DNA of 13,092 nucleotides from Candidatus Nitrosymbiomonas sp. (lineage in GTDB: Bacteria > Sysuimicrobiota > Sysuimicrobiia > Sysuimicrobiales > Humicultoraceae): the NCBI GenBank assembly GCA_020724185.1, contig DYHL01000053.1, positions 1 to 13,092 of the forward strand, given 5' to 3'. The notes beneath the pieces were generated by a model, which ran no database searches, was not told the origin of the DNA, and saw nothing but the letters and a program-made list of their open reading frames with translations. A program made the position numbers and the translations under genes. This document shows positions 1 through 6,862 of this stretch, in pieces. Every line of letters begins with the position of its first letter. Position 1 is the first letter of the stretch.

Positions 1-1062
1 ATCTACTGGGACTGCCTGGCGGACGACGCGCGCCTGGTGCTGGCGCTGGTCCTCGACGCGCATCGGCGCGGCGCGGCCGCGCTCAACCACGCGCCTGTCG
101 TGGGCCTGCTGCGGGCTGGCGACCGCGTCGCCGGGGCGGCGGTGCGTGACGCCCTCACCGGAGGGGACTTCGAGGTGCGGGCCCGCGCCGTGATCAACGC
201 CACGGGTCCATGGACCGAGAAGATCTCGGCGATGGCCGAGGGGCACGCCCTGCGCCTGCGCCCAACCAGGGGATCCCACATCGTGGTCCCGCGCGCGCGC
301 CTGGAAACCCATCGGGCGATCATCTTTTCCTCACCGCGCGACCGCCGGAACCTCTATCTCGTGCCGTGGGATCAGCACTCCATCGTCGGCACCACTGAGA
401 CCGATCACACCGGCGATCCCGAAGCGGTCTGTGCGACCGCACAGGACGTGGCCTACCTCCTGGAAGCGATCCAGGCCACATTTCCAGGGGCGGAGTTAGG
501 CCCCAAGGACATCGTCAGCACCTTCGCGGGCGTGCGCCCACTGCTGGACCGTCCTGGGCTCGCGGCCTATCGCGTCCCGCGCGACTATCGGGTAGTCGAG
601 GGCCCTCCAGGTCTCATCTCAGTGGCAGGAGGCAAGCTCACGACCTTCAGGCGCATGGCGCAGGACGCGGTGGATGCGGCCGCCAGGTCCATCGGCGGCG
701 CTACGGCGCAGCAGCGGTGCCTGACCGCCAGGGTGCCGGTCGAGCCGCCGGGCTGGATGTCGGATGAGGTACCCGCGCCTCCGGCGGAAGGCCCGCCAGA
801 CCTCGTCGGTCTCGTTGCGCGCGCGGCAAGGCATGAGATGGCGGTGACGCTGTGCGACTGCCTCATCCGCCGGCTCCACCTCATCCACGAACTGCCAGAC
901 CAGGGACTGGCCTTCGCCCCAGAGGCAGCGCGTCTCATGGCGCCGGTGCTCGGATGGACTGAGGCACAGGTGCAGGTTCAGGTCGAACAATACCAGGCGG
1001 CCGTGGCGCTGACGCGCCGGTGGCAGGACCCTGAGGAGTGTCGGGATGCTGACGGATTCTGA
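1..1062 (+). CDS. glpD: Glycerol-3-phosphate dehydrogenase, FAD-dependent (5' truncated by window edge)
   Basis: This gene lacks its beginning; 353 codons remain of a family usually about 500-560 residues. It oxidises sn-glycerol 3-phosphate to dihydroxyacetone phosphate with FAD, normally passing electrons to membrane quinone. Numbering from the first visible codon: NATGPW (66-71) is the FAD-domain turn; RGSHIVVPR (90-98) is nearly identical to the E. coli GlpD substrate-domain segment as I recall it; GTTETDHTGDP and GVRPL (177-181) follow; GGKLTTFRR lies before the C-terminal helical domain. That domain (roughly residues 270-335, with the pattern HEMAVTLCDCLIRR and a later LGW) is the DAO_C type typical of GlpD. 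The first visible residues, IYWDC..DDARLVL, match the conserved segment about 140 residues into the family. The stop overlaps the start of the downstream GMC oxidoreductase gene by 17 bases, implying co-translation. glpK lies about 2.8 kb away on the opposite strand. Identity is secure; the missing N-terminus holds the Rossmann dinucleotide motif. Confidence 0.95.
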   Translation: MYWDCLADDARLVLALVLDAHRRGAAALNHAPVVGLLRAGDRVAGAAVRDALTGGDFEVRARAVINATGPWTEKISAMAEGHALRLRPTRGSHIVVPRARLETHRAIIFSSPRDRRNLYLVPWDQHSIVGTTETDHTGDPEAVCATAQDVAYLLEAIQATFPGAELGPKDIVSTFAGVRPLLDRPGLAAYRVPRDYRVVEGPPGLISVAGGKLTTFRRMAQDAVDAAARSIGGATAQQRCLTARVPVEPPGWMSDEVPAPPAEGPPDLVGLVARAARHEMAVTLCDCLIRRLHLIHELPDQGLAFAPEAARLMAPVLGWTEAQVQVQVEQYQAAVALTRRWQDPEECRDADGF

Positions 1063-3016
1063 ACGCCGTACCCTGCGCGCGCTGTGCGATGCGATCGTGC
1101 CTGCACTGGACCGGGCCGGAGATCCCCACGGCTTCCTCGGGCGGCGCGGATCGGATCTCGGCCTGCCGGCGTTGATCGAGGAGGGATTGGCCGAGGCCCC
1201 GGAGCACCTGCGTGCGCAACTGCGCCGGCTCCTTCGCGTAATGGGAAACCCGGTCGCGAACCTGTTGCTGGCTGCCAGACCGCGTGGCGTGGCAACGATG
1301 TCTGCGTCCGCGGCAGAGGCCTACCTCCGGTCGTGGGGCACCAGCCGCATGCCGCTCAAGCGCGCTGCGTTCCAGGCCCTCAAGCAGGTAATCACCTTCC
1401 TGTTCTATGCCGCGCATCCGCCCGGGGAACCCAATCCCAACTGGGCCGCCATCGGGTTTCCCGGTCACCCTCCTGTGACGCCTGGGCCAGCCCCGCGCAT
1501 AGCGCCGCTGGCCATTACTTCTGACACAGCGCTGGAAACCGATGTCTGCGTCATCGGGTCAGGCGCCGGAGGAAGCGTGGCCGCGGCCGAGTTGAGCCGG
1601 GCAGGTCGCCAGGTGCTGTTGGTCGAGCGCGGAGGTTACTACAGCCAGAGCGACTACAACGGCGACGAGTACGAGATGCTGCGGCGGCTCTCACTGGGCA
1701 AAGGGCTGTTCGGCACGGCTGACAACGCCTTCGGGCTGCTCGCGTCAACGTGCCTGGGTGGCAGCACCGTGGTCAACTGGTGCACGAGCCTGCGACCCTC
1801 CAAAGACGTGCTGGACGAGTGGGAGCGCGAGCACGGGATTGACGGCGCGTCCGGACACGAGTTCCGCGCAGCGATAGAAGCCGTCGAGGGCCGGCTGAAC
1901 GTGAACACCCTGGAGAGCGGGCACAATCCCAACAACCAGGTCCTGGTGGACGGGGCCCAAGCACTTGGATACCAGGTCGAGACGATCCCGCGCAACGTAC
2001 GGGGCTGTGACGATTGCGGCCCGTGCGTCTACGGCTGCGCGCGAGGCGCCAAGCAAGATGCGCTCGTAACGTACATCAGGGACGCTTGCGAGGCAGGCGC
2101 CCGCGTGCTGGTCCGCTGCCGCGCGGAGCGCGTGCTCGCCAGGGGCGGCGAGGTGACCGGGGTCGAGGCGGTCGCGACCGATCCCTCATCTGGGCAACAG
2201 CACCGCGTCACGATCCGCTGCCGGACCGTGGTGGTCTCCGGCGGAGCCATCTTCTCGCCGGCGCTGCTGCTGCGCTCAGGATTGGGCAACGCGCTGGTGG
2301 GCCGCGGGCTGCGCCTGCATCCGGTGACCGCCTGCCTGGGCGTCTATCCTGATCCGGTCAGGATCTGGTCGGGAGCCGCCCAGACCGCCACCTGCACCGA
2401 GTTCAGCCGGGTGCGCGGGACGCACGGGTTCTGGATCGAGGCTTCTCCGGGCCACCCGGGGTTATCGGCGATGGCCGTGCCCTGGGGGGGCGGGGAAGAG
2501 CACAAGCGCCAGATGGCGCGCCTGGCGCACACCGCCGCGCTCATCGTGCTCGTGCGCGACAGCGGCAGCGGCACGATTGCGCTCGCCCCTGACGGGAATC
2601 CTGTTGTGCGCTACGCGCTGAACGCGCAGGACAGGTCGCTGATGCTCCAGGGGTTGGAAGAGATGGGTAAGATCCACCTGGCCGCCGGTGCGTTGGAGGT
2701 ATCCAGCCTGCACACCCGGGGAGTGCGCGTGCGCCACGAAGAGCCCGGCGCCGCGGCCCGGTTCGTGATGGGAGTCCGGCGCGAAGGGGTCCAGCCCAAC
2801 GCGCTCGCGTTGTTCAGCGCGCACCTGATGGGCGGCCTGCCGATGGGCGCGGATTCGCGCCGCGCAGCCGTGGATCCGTCGGGCGGGCTCTACGGGGTGC
2901 GTAACCTGTTCGTGGCCGACGCGAGCCTCTTTCCCTCCGCGCCCGGCGTGAACCCGATGATTGCCATCATGGCGATGGCCCTTCGCGTGGCGCAGCGGAT
3001 CGCAGCCGCTGGATAG
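1046..3016 (+). CDS. GMC-family FAD oxidoreductase, long-chain alcohol oxidase-like, with fused N-terminal domain
   Basis: This 656-residue enzyme probably oxidises a primary or long-chain alcohol (or a sugar or sterol-like alcohol) to the aldehyde or ketone using FAD. Residues 1-150 form a helical domain starting LTDSERRTLRALCDAIVPAL, which resembles the N-terminus of fatty alcohol oxidases and the small subunit of gluconate/glucose dehydrogenases. The Rossmann FAD motif GSGAGGSVAAAE is at 171-182, followed by VLLVERGG. LGGSTVVNW (237-245) is the GMC FAD-contact region. A CX2CX2CX3C cluster (C321, C324, C327, C331) is followed by GAKQ. The C-terminal GMC domain holds the catalytic pair H593 (in HLMGG) and N626 (in GVNPM). 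No signal peptide or membrane segment is visible. The start is the ATG at 1046, with GAGG/AGGAG about six bases upstream, inside the end of glpD. Specificity cannot be read from sequence; fatty alcohol oxidase is the best guess. Confidence 0.9.
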   Translation: MLTDSERRTLRALCDAIVPALDRAGDPHGFLGRRGSDLGLPALIEEGLAEAPEHLRAQLRRLLRVMGNPVANLLLAARPRGVATMSASAAEAYLRSWGTSRMPLKRAAFQALKQVITFLFYAAHPPGEPNPNWAAIGFPGHPPVTPGPAPRIAPLAITSDTALETDVCVIGSGAGGSVAAAELSRAGRQVLLVERGGYYSQSDYNGDEYEMLRRLSLGKGLFGTADNAFGLLASTCLGGSTVVNWCTSLRPSKDVLDEWEREHGIDGASGHEFRAAIEAVEGRLNVNTLESGHNPNNQVLVDGAQALGYQVETIPRNVRGCDDCGPCVYGCARGAKQDALVTYIRDACEAGARVLVRCRAERVLARGGEVTGVEAVATDPSSGQQHRVTIRCRTVVVSGGAIFSPALLLRSGLGNALVGRGLRLHPVTACLGVYPDPVRIWSGAAQTATCTEFSRVRGTHGFWIEASPGHPGLSAMAVPWGGGEEHKRQMARLAHTAALIVLVRDSGSGTIALAPDGNPVVRYALNAQDRSLMLQGLEEMGKIHLAAGALEVSSLHTRGVRVRHEEPGAAARFVMGVRREGVQPNALALFSAHLMGGLPMGADSRRAAVDPSGGLYGVRNLFVADASLFPSAPGVNPMIAIMAMALRVAQRIAAAG

Positions 3017-3043
3017 CGCGCCGGGTCAGCCGCGGCTGCTAAA

Positions 3044-3074
3044 CCGTAGCCCAGATCGGTCAGCCGTAGCCCAG
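3044..3074. repeat. Short direct repeat, 11 bp with 20-base period
   Basis: CCGTAGCCCAG occurs at 3044-3054 and again at 3064-3074. The right copy encodes the end of the minus-strand metallopeptidase (reading ...LGYG), and the left copy lies just beyond its stop codon. This looks like a small slippage duplication across the 3' end of the gene. It has no known function. Confidence 0.6.
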
Positions 3075-3452
3075 CTCAGCCAACCGATCCTCGTCGAACC
3101 CGAAGTAGTGCGCGATCTCGTGCACGACCGTGCGCCTGATCTCCTCGCGGATTTCGTCCTCGGTATCGCACTCCTCCTCGAGCGGCCCCTGGAATATGGT
3201 GATGACGTCGGGCAGGGTGTAGGGCAGCATGGGGCTCCGATCGGGAAGCGGCGTCCCATGGTAGAGACCGAACAGCAAGTCGTCCGGTTCCATCCCGGCG
3301 TCGGCGAGATGCTCCTCGGTCGGCCAGTCGTCCACCGTGACCTCGATGTTGTCCAGGGCGCCGCGCAGGTCCGGGGGAATTCCGCGCAGGGCGTCGGCCA
3401 CGAGTTGCTCGAACCGCCGGCGGCTGATGCGGATCATGTCAACACCCAGCAT
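3060..3452 (-). CDS. Small zincin-like metallopeptidase family protein (PF06262 / DUF1025 type)
   Basis: This is a 130-residue soluble protein with HEIAHYFGFDEDRL near its C-terminus. The zincin motif HExxH occupies H111-H115, with G118 and D120 completing HExxHxxGxxD, a minimal zinc peptidase signature. The length and the placement of the motif at the C-terminus match the small 'metallopeptidase family' proteins of actinobacteria and Thermus. Their substrates are unknown to me, and proteolytic activity is not certain for this family. An acidic stretch, PLEEECDTEDEIREE, precedes the motif, as is usual in the family. The start is ambiguous: the ATG at 3452 has GGTGAT directly adjacent, while the ATG at 3437 (residue 6, MIRISRRRF) gives an N-terminus closer to what I expect for the family. 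It converges on the GMC gene and is divergent from the FmdB-like gene. The last codons sit beside a short direct repeat. Confidence 0.85.
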   Translation of the reverse strand: MLGVDMIRISRRRFEQLVADALRGIPPDLRGALDNIEVTVDDWPTEEHLADAGMEPDDLLFGLYHGTPLPDRSPMLPYTLPDVITIFQGPLEEECDTEDEIREEIRRTVVHEIAHYFGFDEDRLAELGYG

Positions 3453-3532
3453 ATCACCAGGGGCTCACCCGGGCAGCGGACGGGGCTTACCGCGCGCGCC
3501 GGAGGGGGCATATAGCGGCGGCCGGCGCCGTT

Positions 3533-3541
3533 ATATGATAA
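3533..3541 (+). promoter_or_regulatory. Candidate promoter -10 region for the FmdB-like gene (AT-rich island in divergent spacer)
   Basis: TATGATAAT stands out in otherwise extremely GC-rich DNA about 50 bases before the zinc ribbon start codon. It contains overlapping matches to the bacterial -10 consensus (TATGAT and GATAAT). No convincing -35 box sits 17 bases upstream, so the assignment rests on composition and position. The complementary strand of the same island also reads as TA-rich (TATCATATAAC), so it could serve the divergent metallopeptidase gene as well. Confidence 0.4.
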
Positions 3542-3590
3542 TGTGCGTTGATCTCCTCGTTCGAGAGGGTTCCCGGAGGTTCGTCCTGCA

Positions 3591-3809
3591 ATGCCGATCT
3601 ACGAGTACGTGTGCAACCAGTGCGGCCGGAAGTTCGAGCAGTTGGTCTGGAGCGGCACGGCCGCGGAAGAGATCACCTGCCCATCCTGCGGCGAGCGCAA
3701 CGCGCGCAAGGTGATGTCCACCTTCGGCGTTGGCCGCTCGGGCGGCGCCGGCGGTGCGATCGGCGCGTCCTGCCCTGCGGCGACGCCAGGGTGCGGCACA
3801 GGTGGCTGA
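3591..3809 (+). CDS. FmdB-family zinc ribbon protein
   Basis: This is a 72-residue protein that starts MPIYEYVCNQCG, the hallmark of the FmdB/CxxC_CxxC_SSSS regulatory-type zinc ribbon. One zinc site is formed by C8-C11 and C30-C33 (CNQC and CPSC). The C-terminal 25 residues are a Gly/Ser/Ala-rich tail with two further cysteines (CPAATPGC), a low-complexity tail common in this family. FmdB was named for a gene linked to formamidase/amidase expression in Methylophilus; the molecular role of most members is unknown. GGAGG lies 11 bases before the ATG. The gene stands alone, divergent from the metallopeptidase and convergent with glpK, so context gives little help. It may be a small nucleic-acid- or protein-binding regulator. 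Confidence 0.9.
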   Translation: MPIYEYVCNQCGRKFEQLVWSGTAAEEITCPSCGERNARKVMSTFGVGRSGGAGGAIGASCPAATPGCGTGG

Positions 3810-3818
3810 CGGCTGCAG

Positions 3819-3840
3819 TAGGGCGGCCGGGTGCCGCCTA
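3819..3840. terminator. Candidate bidirectional stem-loop between convergent FmdB-like gene and glpK
   Basis: GGCGGC (3822-3827) and GCCGCC (3833-3838) form a perfect six-pair GC stem with a five-base loop, and TA/TA can extend it on either side of a bulged G. It lies exactly between the two convergent stop codons and includes part of the glpK stop. There is no T-tract on either strand, so it is not a textbook intrinsic terminator; it may pause polymerase or protect the mRNA 3' ends. Confidence 0.4.
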
Positions 3841-5343
3841 CGGTTCTAACCACCCCCGCGTACGCTCCACGGCACGCTTCCATCCGTGCAACGCCGACTC
3901 GCGGCGATCTTCGTCCCAGACCGGCTCAAAGGTCCGCTCTGCCTGCCATTGGGCGCGCAGCTCTTCCGTGGAAGTGAACGCGCCTGACGCCAGGCCGGCG
4001 GCGTAGGCCGCACCAAGTGCGGTTGTCTCGCGCACCGCGGGACGCACCACCGGCACGCCCAATATGTCCGCCTGAAGCTGCATGAGCAGGTCGTTGCCCG
4101 TGGCCCCGCCGTCCACTTTCAGGACGCTCACAGCGTGCCCGCTGTCCGCGACCATCGCGTCGAGCACCTCGCGGCTCTGGAAGCAGATCGCCTCCAGCGT
4201 CGCGCGGACCAGGTGCGCCTTCGTCACGAACCGCGTCAGCCCAACGATGGCGCCGCGCGCGCTCATGTCCCAGTGCGGCGCAAAAAGCCCGGAGAACGCC
4301 GGAACGAAGTATATCCCGCCGGCGTCGGGCACCTGCGCCGCGATCGCCTCGGTCTCGGCGGCGCTGGAGATCAGGCCCAGGTTATCGCGCAGCCACTGCA
4401 CCGCCGCACCGGTGATTGCCACCGATCCTTCCAGCGCGTAGGCCTGTCCTCCAACCAGATCGTACGCGACGGTACCGAGCAGCCCGCGCGTGCTGCGAAC
4501 CGGCGCCGCGCCGGCGTGCTGAAGCAGAAACGAACCCGTGCCGTAGGTGTTCTTGGCCTCGCCGGGCGCGAAGCACGCCTGTCCCACCAGCGCGGCCTGC
4601 TGGTCGCCGAGATCACCGCACACCGGGATCGCCTCGCTGAACGGGCCGCCGGTCAGCGTGTGGCCGTACGGCTCGAACGAGGCAGAGGGCCGGATTGCGG
4701 CCAGGGCTCGGTCCGGGATTCCAAACCGGTCCAGGAGCACCGGATCCCAGGCCATGTCGTCGAGGCCGCACAGCAGCGTCCGCGAAGCGTTGGTGGGGTC
4801 AGTAACGTGCGCTCCGCCGGACGACCCGCCAGTCAGGTTCCAGATCACCCAGGTGTCAACCGTGCCGAGGCGGAGGCGCCCGTCCGCGGCCAGTTCCCGC
4901 ACCTCGGGCACGTTCGCCAGCAGCCAGCGGATCTTCGTCGCGGAGAAGTAGGTGCTGATCGGCAGCCCTGTGCGCGCGCGCACATCTTCTTCCCATCCGG
5001 CCTCGATCAAAGCGCGGCAGTCGGGTTCGGTCCGGGTATCTTGCCAGACGATCGCGTTGTAGGCCGGACGACCTGTGCGTGCGTCCCAGGCGACCACGGT
5101 CTCGCGCTGGTTGGTAATCCCCACGGCCAGGATGCGGCCGCGCTGCGCAGCGGCGACCGCCTCGCGCACGACCTCCTGAGTGCGCGCCCAGATCTCAATC
5201 GGATCGTGCTCCACCCACCCGGGTTGCGGGTAGATCTGCCGGTGCTCCCGATAGGCGGAGGCGACCGCGCGCCCGCCGAGATCGAACACTATGCAGCGCG
5301 TGCCCGTTGTTCCCTGGTCTACTGCGGCGAGATAATCGGCCAT
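3838..5343 (-). CDS. glpK: Glycerol kinase
   Basis: This 501-residue FGGY-family kinase phosphorylates glycerol to sn-glycerol 3-phosphate with ATP in the cytoplasm, feeding the GlpD reaction encoded at the left edge. DQGTTGTR (9-16) is the N-terminal phosphate-binding loop. NQRET (78-82) and TYFSATKIRW (131-140) match glycerol-binding and FGGY signature 1 regions. GDQQAAL has the catalytic-base Asp at D247. KNTYGTGSFLL (264-274), DGGATGNDLL (411-420) and TALGAAYAAGLASG (441-454) match the C-terminal ATPase lobe. Full length agrees with the family. The start is the ATG at 5343; the ribosome binding site is weak, and a nearby ATG at 5353 is out of frame. It is transcribed alone, divergent from cfa. 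The loop before GDQQ (SEAIPVCG) lacks the Arg that E. coli GlpK uses to bind fructose-1,6-bisphosphate and lacks the His phosphorylated by the PTS in Gram-positive enzymes. Confidence 0.95.
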   Translation of the reverse strand: MADYLAAVDQGTTGTRCIVFDLGGRAVASAYREHRQIYPQPGWVEHDPIEIWARTQEVVREAVAAAQRGRILAVGITNQRETVVAWDARTGRPAYNAIVWQDTRTEPDCRALIEAGWEEDVRARTGLPISTYFSATKIRWLLANVPEVRELAADGRLRLGTVDTWVIWNLTGGSSGGAHVTDPTNASRTLLCGLDDMAWDPVLLDRFGIPDRALAAIRPSASFEPYGHTLTGGPFSEAIPVCGDLGDQQAALVGQACFAPGEAKNTYGTGSFLLQHAGAAPVRSTRGLLGTVAYDLVGGQAYALEGSVAITGAAVQWLRDNLGLISSAAETEAIAAQVPDAGGIYFVPAFSGLFAPHWDMSARGAIVGLTRFVTKAHLVRATLEAICFQSREVLDAMVADSGHAVSVLKVDGGATGNDLLMQLQADILGVPVVRPAVRETTALGAAYAAGLASGAFTSTEELRAQWQAERTFEPVWDEDRRESALHGWKRAVERTRGWLEP

Positions 5344-5422
5344 ATGCGCTCATTGCAGGATTCGCCGCCAGGGACGGCGTGCTCCTGTGTCCTCCGAGAA
5401 TGCCACACGATGCCCGACGCAG

Positions 5423-5444
5423 GCAGGGAGACAGGAAACCCTGC
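5423..5444. promoter_or_regulatory. Small hairpin in the glpK/cfa divergent spacer
   Basis: GCAGGG (5423-5428) and CCCTGC (5439-5444) form a six-pair inverted repeat with a ten-base loop, in the 146-base spacer between the divergent glpK and cfa starts. It lies about 45 bases before the cfa ATG, within the likely 5' leader. It could be an operator or a leader hairpin. I do not recognise a known riboswitch class in this spacer, and no clear -10/-35 pair stands out. Confidence 0.3.
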
Positions 5445-5489
5445 GCGACACCCTCGAACCTTCCCGGTGCAGCCCCGGAGGTGAGGGCG

Positions 5490-6809
5490 ATGGACCTAAC
5501 CGAGGAACACGCCGCCGACAACCGGCACGATGCCCTGGCCGCGTCGTTGACTGTCGAGATCCTAACCCGGCTGTTTGGCGAGAAGCCCCCAGACTTCGCG
5601 GTGCGGCTCTGGAACGGCACGGTGATCCCGTCGGCCGGATCACCTCGCTTCACGCTCGTGCTGAACCATCCGGGCGCGCTACGCAGGATGCTCCTCCCGC
5701 CCACAGATCTTGCCGTAGGCGAGGCCTTCCTGCGCCGCGACTTCGATGTGGAGGGAAGCCTCGAAGCCGCCATCGGGCTCGGCGAGGCCGTTGCTGCACA
5801 GGTCACGACGGCGCGGGACCGGCTCGCCCTGGCCCGCTTGCTGGCATCCCTCCCCCGGGCAGCCGGCCGAGGGTGGCAGCCGCCGCGCCGCGCGGCCCTC
5901 CAGGGCCGGCGCCACTCCATCGCCCGCAACCGCCAGGCGATTGCGCACCACTACGATGTGGGCAACGAGTTCTTCCGGTTGTGGCTCGACCGCCGCCTGA
6001 CCTACTCGTGCGCGTACTTCGAGACCGCGGAGCAGACCCTCGACCTGGCGCAGGAAGCCAAGCTCGACCTCATCTGCCGCAAGCTGAGACTACAGCCCGG
6101 CGAGCGATTACTGGACATCGGCTGCGGCTGGGGGTCGCTCGTCATGTACGCAGCGGAGCGGTACGGCGTGAACGCCTTCGGCGTAACCCTCAGCCAGCCC
6201 CAGACCGCCTATGCCCGCGAGGCCATCGCCGCGGCGGGGCTCGGGGACCGATGCCGGGTGCTGGCGATGGACTACCGCGAGATTCGCAGGGAGCGGTTCG
6301 ACAAGATCGCCAGCATCGGGATGTTCGAGCACGTGGGGCGCAAGAGGCTGCCGGAGTACTTCTCCGCCGCGTGGGCACTTCTCCAGCCGGGCGGGCTCTT
6401 CCTGAATCACGGGATCGCGACCCGGGAGATGCGGGCATCCCGCCCACTCCCCTGGCGACGCGGCGAATCATTCGTCCAGCGGTACGTGTTCCCTGATGGC
6501 GAACTTGTCCCGATCAGCGATGCCCTCGTGGACGCCGAACGCGCAGGATTCGAGGTCCGCGATGTCGAGAGCCTACGCGAGCACTACGCGCTGACCCTGC
6601 GTCACTGGGTGCGCCGCCTCGAGGCCCAAAGAGACGAGGCTGCAAGGCTTGCGGGCAATGAGGTCTACCGCGTCTGGCGGCTCTTCATGTCGGGATCGGC
6701 GCACGGATTCGCCACCGCCAGCCTCAGCGTCTTCCAGACACTGCTCGCCAAGCCCGAGGCTTCCGGCCGGGTGAACCTCCCGCTGACCAGGAGGCACCTG
6801 GTATCCTAG
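5490..6809 (+). CDS. cfa: Cyclopropane-fatty-acyl-phospholipid synthase (SAM-dependent)
   Basis: This 439-residue enzyme transfers a methylene from S-adenosylmethionine onto double bonds of membrane phospholipid acyl chains, forming cyclopropane rings that help membranes withstand acid, heat or starvation. Motifs in order: N-terminal lipid-binding region (about 1-140); HYDVGNEFF (154-162); YSCAYF with the active-site-region C174; SAM-binding DIGCGWG (209-215); FEHVG with E280; NHGI with H307; and SLREHY with Y366, matching the bicarbonate-site and catalytic residues of known synthases. The ATG at 5490 is chosen because GGAGGTGA lies five bases upstream. The frame stays open back to 5307, but that extension overlaps the glpK start and does not resemble the family. 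A mycolic-acid-type cyclopropane synthase or other lipid methyltransferase is possible. The next gene starts 53 bases downstream without an obvious terminator. Confidence 0.93.
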   Translation: MDLTEEHAADNRHDALAASLTVEILTRLFGEKPPDFAVRLWNGTVIPSAGSPRFTLVLNHPGALRRMLLPPTDLAVGEAFLRRDFDVEGSLEAAIGLGEAVAAQVTTARDRLALARLLASLPRAAGRGWQPPRRAALQGRRHSIARNRQAIAHHYDVGNEFFRLWLDRRLTYSCAYFETAEQTLDLAQEAKLDLICRKLRLQPGERLLDIGCGWGSLVMYAAERYGVNAFGVTLSQPQTAYAREAIAAAGLGDRCRVLAMDYREIRRERFDKIASIGMFEHVGRKRLPEYFSAAWALLQPGGLFLNHGIATREMRASRPLPWRRGESFVQRYVFPDGELVPISDALVDAERAGFEVRDVESLREHYALTLRHWVRRLEAQRDEAARLAGNEVYRVWRLFMSGSAHGFATASLSVFQTLLAKPEASGRVNLPLTRRHLVS

Positions 6810-6862
6810 GGGGAGACTCCAGAGAAACCAACCGGACTCTACCATCCCGGAGGTGGGGCACA

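Noticed and set aside
3027..3038. Perfect 12-base palindrome CAGCCGCGGCTG after the GMC gene as a terminator
   Set aside because: It has no loop bases and no T-tract, so it is a poor hairpin; such palindromes are common by chance in GC-rich DNA.
4135..5484. 449-codon open frame on + opposite glpK
   Set aside because: Its residue composition (Arg, Gly, Pro, Ala-rich with no domain pattern) is what an antisense frame of a GC-rich gene gives; glpK on the other strand has unmistakable motifs.
5307..5489. N-terminal extension of cfa by 61 codons
   Set aside because: It overlaps the divergent glpK start, looks nothing like the Cfa family, and the ATG at 5490 has a strong ribosome binding site.
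5387..6496. 369-codon open frame overlapping cfa in another frame
   Set aside because: Arg/Pro-rich shadow of cfa with no protein family features.
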